Origin: Candidatus Bathyarchaeota archaeon
GTDB taxonomy: Archaea > Thermoproteota > Bathyarchaeia > Bathyarchaeales > Bathyarchaeaceae
Direction: 5' to 3'
DNA: 18,296 bases
Assembly (NCBI GenBank): GCA_020344435.1
Contig: CP070826.1
Span: 42,898-61,193, forward strand
Shown: positions 15,041 to 18,296 of the stretch, piece after piece
How positions within the stretch are numbered: the first letter of the stretch is position 1
Layout: each line of letters opens with the position of its first letter
Program-made: the position numbers and the translations under genes
Notes under the pieces: model-generated
Told to the model about the DNA's origin: nothing
Databases searched by the model: none
What the model saw: the letters and a program-made list of their open reading frames with translations, nothing else

Positions 15041-15835
15041 TCAACGTTTGATGCTCTTCACTAGCTCATCAACTTTGTCTTTCACAACAGATTCTTCCGT
15101 GACAGTTCCAGTGACAATGATGTCTGCTCCAGCATCCACAACTTGCTTCACCTGTTCACCAGTCCTGATTCCTCCACCCACAATCAATGGGCCCTCATCC
15201 GTGGACTTGACCATGCTTATCATATCATCTGGCACTCGGTGTCTAGCGCCGGACCCTGCTTCCAAATAGACGAATCGCATCCCGAGATAACGGGCCGCTA
15301 ATGCGTGTGCAGCCGCGAGTTTGGGCTTCCCGTACGGAATTGGTGTAGCTCGCCCAATAACGCCCGCAGCTGCGCCCTCTCCAACAACTATGTAACCGAG
15401 TGGAATCGCTTCCAAATCATACTTTTTTATGAGAGGGGCTCCTAGAACCTGCGCCCCGATGAGAAAGTACGGGTCTAGTGAATTCAGGAGGGACATGAAC
15501 CATATGGCATCGGCGTGCTTGCTGATGCCAGTTATGTTATTTGGGAAGAGGATCACAGGGATTTTCACTGCTTTCTTTATTGCCTTTACGGTCTTGTCCA
15601 GATTATAGGCAGAAACAATTGTGGATCCTCCAACCATAATGGCAGATGTCTCAGAGGTTTCAGCTTCTTGAGCTGTGTGGGATGCAGCTTTAGTAGATAC
15701 TTTCTCTGGATCTATGAGGGTGATGTGGATTGCCCCATCTTTCCGGACCTTATCCAGCAGGTAGCGCTCCACACGACCAATCAAGGTTGATCCATCCTGA
15801 CTTCGTCTTTCAAGATATATGTGATTCCCACCCAA
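15041..15835 (-). CDS. Geranylgeranylglyceryl phosphate synthase
   Basis: The product has 264 residues. The enzyme joins geranylgeranyl diphosphate to sn-glycerol-1-phosphate, the first step of archaeal ether-lipid assembly. TIM-barrel motifs include HITLIDPEK (residues 37-45, Mg2+-binding Asp42), MVGGST, VILFPNN, FMSLLNS, YLEAGSGA, VGGGIRTGEQ and ADIIVTGT. These match the archaeal group of the GGGPS/PcrB family. The first possible start is TTG 15835, with no clear Shine-Dalgarno. The homologous region begins near residue 19 (LIGRVERYLL), so an internal TTG at 15784, preceded by GGATGG, is a possible true start. It sits between Elf1 and PolD in one direction, 49 bases after the Elf1 stop. Confidence 0.94.
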   Translation of the reverse strand: MGGNHIYLERRSQDGSTLIGRVERYLLDKVRKDGAIHITLIDPEKVSTKAASHTAQEAETSETSAIMVGGSTIVSAYNLDKTVKAIKKAVKIPVILFPNNITGISKHADAIWFMSLLNSLDPYFLIGAQVLGAPLIKKYDLEAIPLGYIVVGEGAAAGVIGRATPIPYGKPKLAAAHALAARYLGMRFVYLEAGSGARHRVPDDMISMVKSTDEGPLIVGGGIRTGEQVKQVVDAGADIIVTGTVTEESVVKDKVDELVKSIKR

Positions 15836-15884
15836 ATGTTAAGTGGCATCGAGCGATTCTGATCGTCTCTTTCAAATGCATCTG

Positions 15885-16127
15885 CTACGCACCGATTTCT
15901 CCTGAATAGAATCTGTCAGTGAAATGGCAATAAATATCGATATCCTGAAAGGTTGATTTGATTGGAAGCTCTTCAGTCAAACCGCAACTCCCACAGCGCA
16001 CCATTGCACACTCTCGCGCCCTCAATATCTCGACTCTAATCGCTTCCCTCCCACATCTAGGGCACAAGTAGACCTTTGGCAGTTGCCTTTTCGGAACACG
16101 AATCACCCTTCTTCGTCTTCTACCCAT
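15885..16127 (-). CDS. Elf1-like transcription elongation factor (zinc ribbon)
   Basis: This 80-residue protein has a highly basic N-terminus (MGRRRRRVIRVPKRQLPK) and a zinc ribbon, CPRCG with Cys22 and Cys25 and CGSCG with Cys45 and Cys48. It closes with IYCHFTDRFYSGE. The layout matches archaeal homologues of the eukaryotic elongation factor Elf1, which bind RNA polymerase on chromatin-like templates. Such homologues are known in TACK and Asgard archaea, which supports the lineage guess. The start is ATG 16127 with GGAG about 9 bases upstream. It leads a minus-strand run followed by GGGP synthase and PolD large subunit. Confidence 0.88.
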   Translation of the reverse strand: MGRRRRRVIRVPKRQLPKVYLCPRCGREAIRVEILRARECAMVRCGSCGLTEELPIKSTFQDIDIYCHFTDRFYSGEIGA

Positions 16128-16316
16128 CTTGGAGTCTCCTGCCGCTCAATGGCATAACCAGCCGAGTATTGCCCTTCCTATGAGTATCCACTAGATCAAT
16201 TGTTAAATGCTTGTATTAAGACTCTTCCCAAAGCATATGTAAAAGGATTTTTTCTAGCCCGTCACTTCCTGAATGGATAAAATCAGTTAATAGGAACAAA
16301 AAGATACACCATAGTC

Positions 16317-17168
16317 GTGTCTGCATTGAAGTTGACAAGCGCTGTTTTGAAATCCGATTTGCCATCAGTTGAGACTAGAATCAGGCGTTTTATAGCAGAT
16401 TATGTCGACAAGTGTGGATTAAGCGGGGTTGTTTTGGGGGTGTCGGGGGGTGTCGACAGCTGTACAACTGCGGCTCTCTCTTCGCTAGCTCTGGGGGGCA
16501 ACAGAGTATTGGGAATTATGCTGCATGAAGAGGAGACGTACAACGCGATTGACATTGAGCATGCTAAGACCGTCGCTGAGAAGTTTGATTTCAATCTGGA
16601 GATTATTGATATCTCATCCACGCTTAGAGCCTGCTTCAAAGCGCTTCACATATATGAGGAAGCAGATAAGGTTAGTAAGGGAAATCTGAAAGCCAGAATG
16701 AGGATGCTCTTTCTCTACTATTATGGCAACAGACTTAAAAGAATCGTCTGTGGCAGCTCGGACAAATCTGAGACGATGATGGGATACTTCACGAAATGGG
16801 GAGATGTTGCTGCGGATATATCCCCACTTATGGATCTCTACAAGACGCAGGTTCGGCAACTAGCCCTATATATAGACATCCCTGCAGAGATAGCCCAGAA
16901 ACCATCGACCCCAAGACTATGGCCAGGTCAACTGGCGGAAGACGAGTTAGGAATCAAATATGAAATTTTGGACCTGATCCTGTTCGGCTTGGAGCGTTTC
17001 ATGATGCCCCAAGAGATAGCCAGACAGCTGATGCTGCCCCTAAAGCGTATTGAGGAGATTCGAAGGCGATGGTTAGCCAGCGAGCATAAAAGGCGTGCGC
17101 CTCTGACGACAAAGCTCGCATTTAGGACTGTTGGAGCAGACTTCAGGCTTCCCTATACCATGCAATAA
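16317..17168 (+). CDS. nadE: NAD+ synthetase, short (ammonia-type) form
   Basis: The product has 283 residues. It amidates deamido-NAD to NAD with ATP. SGGVDS at residues 43-48 is the ATP-pyrophosphatase P-loop. Further motifs are ARMRMLFLYYYGN, VCGSSDKSE, YFTKWGDVAADISPL and LYKTQVRQLA, and PSTPRLWPGQLAEDELG binds substrate. The chain lacks the N-terminal glutaminase domain of the long glutamine-dependent form, so it would use free ammonia unless a partner supplies it. A nitrilase-family gene follows 46 bases downstream. Start GTG 16317 is the most N-terminal; TTG codons follow closely. An AT-rich box (AGTTAATAG near 16285-16293) lies 24-32 bases upstream. Confidence 0.95.
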   Translation: MSALKLTSAVLKSDLPSVETRIRRFIADYVDKCGLSGVVLGVSGGVDSCTTAALSSLALGGNRVLGIMLHEEETYNAIDIEHAKTVAEKFDFNLEIIDISSTLRACFKALHIYEEADKVSKGNLKARMRMLFLYYYGNRLKRIVCGSSDKSETMMGYFTKWGDVAADISPLMDLYKTQVRQLALYIDIPAEIAQKPSTPRLWPGQLAEDELGIKYEILDLILFGLERFMMPQEIARQLMLPLKRIEEIRRRWLASEHKRRAPLTTKLAFRTVGADFRLPYTMQ

Positions 17169-17185
17169 ACCTTTTCCCCATGAAG

Positions 17186-17195
17186 CGCTTTATAC
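17186..17195 (+). promoter_or_regulatory. TATA promoter of the nitrilase-family gene
   Basis: CGCTTTATAC begins 29 bases before the ATG at 17215, suited to a leaderless or nearly leaderless transcript. The same 10-mer is found before the 44-residue zinc-ribbon gene. It supports start 17215 over a longer frame that overlaps nadE. Confidence 0.55.
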
Positions 17196-17214
17196 AACTG
17201 CGAGGAAATCGCAG

Positions 17215-18048
17215 ATGTCGAACATGATCAATGTGGCATCAGCGCAAATCGAGTGTAAGGTTGGAGATAAGAAATACAACATCGGATTGATGAAGAAAAG
17301 AATCAGGCAAGCAAAAGAGGAGGGCGCTGATCTTGTAGTCTTTCCAGAACTTTCTCTAACAGGGTATCTAACTCGTGATCTTACCTACAGTTTGGCAGAA
17401 ACAATTCCAGGACCATCTATTAGCTTATTGGAGAAGATTGTGAAAGGCGAAAAGTTGCATATGGTTTTCGGGATGCCAGAGCGCAGCGGCAAAGCTCGAG
17501 GAGTCATATACAACACTGCGGTTCTACTGGGCCCAAAAGGGCTTATTGGCAAATATAGAAAGATGCAGCTGCCAACTCACAGCGTCTTCGAAGAGAAGAG
17601 ATACTTCCGACCGGGATATCAGCTACCTGTCTTTGAAACTGACATCGGAAAGCTCGGTCTCACAATTTGTTACGACATGTTCTTCCCAGAAATATCCCGT
17701 CTATTACGCTTGAAAGGCGTCCAGCTCATAGTCTGTATATCAGCCTCCCCAGCCGTGCGACGCAGGTTCTTTGAGGTGTTCACAACTGCCAGAGCTATGG
17801 AAAACACTGTCTTTTTGGCTTATACCAACCTTGTCGGCTTGGAAGATGGGCTGCAGTTCTGGGGGGGTAGCAGGATAATAGCACCAAGCGGTTACATCAT
17901 CGCTCGCGCGAAATATGACGTGGAAGACCTGGTGACAGGAAAAATTGACTATGCCGACTTGGAACGAATGGAAGCATTTCTCCCAATCCTCCGCGACTTG
18001 AGACCCACATTTTTCGATCATATGAAGAAACATTCTGAGGTTCTATGA
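17215..18048 (+). CDS. Carbon-nitrogen hydrolase (nitrilase superfamily)
   Basis: The product has 277 residues from ATG 17215. The catalytic triad is visible: Glu45 in VFPELSLTGY, Lys116 in KYRKMQLPT and Cys152 in GLTICYDMFFPEISR. These enzymes hydrolyse amides or nitriles in the cytoplasm. The length and motifs fit the amidase branches (N-carbamoylputrescine amidase-like, omega-amidase-like or the glutaminase domain of NAD synthetase). Placement right after a glutaminase-less nadE makes a role as its ammonia-supplying partner possible, though it has its own promoter. The frame is open further upstream to 17131, but that part overlaps nadE and lies upstream of the promoter. GAGG lies about 9 bases before the start. 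Confidence 0.9.
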   Translation: MSNMINVASAQIECKVGDKKYNIGLMKKRIRQAKEEGADLVVFPELSLTGYLTRDLTYSLAETIPGPSISLLEKIVKGEKLHMVFGMPERSGKARGVIYNTAVLLGPKGLIGKYRKMQLPTHSVFEEKRYFRPGYQLPVFETDIGKLGLTICYDMFFPEISRLLRLKGVQLIVCISASPAVRRRFFEVFTTARAMENTVFLAYTNLVGLEDGLQFWGGSRIIAPSGYIIARAKYDVEDLVTGKIDYADLERMEAFLPILRDLRPTFFDHMKKHSEVL

Positions 18049-18150
18049 GGAACTGCTACTGGAACCTCACTCGGATTATGACCGCAAAGAATCTATGATT
18101 CGCGCAAGAAGCAGAAACTAAAGACACGTCTAACCTTTAGAAATCGACTC

Positions 18151-18296
18151 TTAAATGAGATCATCAGCAATCCTTTCAATCCGATCCAACGCCTCTTCCA
18201 CCTTCTCATAAGCGGTGGCATAGGAGATTCTTATGTATCCCTCGCCGTACCTTCCAAAGGCGGAGCCAGGAACAGTGACAACCTTCCCCTCGTTAA
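18151..18296 (-). CDS. Class I/II aminotransferase, C-terminal end
   Basis: Only the last 47 complete codons are visible; the gene continues beyond the right edge. The sequence reads NEGKVVTVPGSAFGRYGEGY then IRISYATAYEKVEEALDRI, ending DDLI. This is the closing region of PLP fold-type I aminotransferases of the aspartate aminotransferase group, where the Arg of YIRISYA binds the substrate carboxylate. The amino donor and acceptor cannot be told from this fragment. It converges with the nitrilase gene across a 102-base gap. Confidence 0.88.
   Translation of the reverse strand, partial: NEGKVVTVPGSAFGRYGEGYIRISYATAYEKVEEALDRIERIADDLI

Noticed and set aside
17131..17214. Upstream extension of the nitrilase gene
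   Set aside because: It overlaps the end of nadE and the TATA box at 17186-17195; the family's first strand begins right after ATG 17215.
1..18296. CRISPR arrays, intact insertion sequences, rRNA or tRNA genes, defence systems
   Set aside because: None recognised on reading both strands; the only repeats are the short or degenerate ones listed.

Overview
The window is archaeal chromosome, most likely from the TACK/Thermoproteota side and plausibly Bathyarchaeia-like. The evidence is the large subunit of D-family DNA polymerase, an archaeal geranylgeranylglyceryl-phosphate synthase, Sec61-beta, a DUF2070 membrane protein, an Elf1-type elongation factor and two-gene pyruvate:ferredoxin oxidoreductase. 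TATA-box promoters sit 25-40 bp upstream of many starts. The lineage is an inference from gene content; no rRNA is present.

Layout. 1-1618 (+): the 3' part of porA followed by porB. 1682-3526 (-): the DUF2070 membrane protein. 3677-4341 (+): a small winged-helix protein with a putative operator over its start, then a small Sm-like-looking protein. 4389-4571 (-): Sec61-beta. 4757-6079 (+): serine hydroxymethyltransferase. 6080-6556: no intact gene, but a decayed minus-strand C-terminus of a nickel CO dehydrogenase. 6557-7042 (+): TrmO. 7043-7523: no convincing gene, but a degenerate long inverted repeat. 7524-8337 (-): a zinc-ribbon/DUF4342-like protein and a four-helix membrane protein. 8453-10644 (+): a B12-domain radical SAM enzyme and a cysteine-containing polytopic membrane protein. 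10620-11468 (-): a zinc-ribbon membrane protein, a 44-residue zinc-ribbon protein and a winged-helix protein. 11514-16127 (-): PolD large subunit, GGGP synthase and Elf1. 16317-18048 (+): NAD synthetase and a nitrilase-family amidohydrolase. 18151-18296 (-): the C-terminal end of a class I/II aminotransferase.

How the parts relate. Most genes are housekeeping: ferredoxin-linked pyruvate metabolism, one-carbon/glycine metabolism, protein export, tRNA modification, ether-lipid synthesis, replication, transcription elongation and NAD synthesis. The less understood parts are the radical SAM/membrane pair and the cluster of tiny zinc-ribbon proteins. Others are the self-contained winged-helix/operator unit and the two gene-free intervals, which hold decayed or structured sequence. 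I see no CRISPR array, rRNA, tRNA, intact insertion sequence or recognisable defence system.
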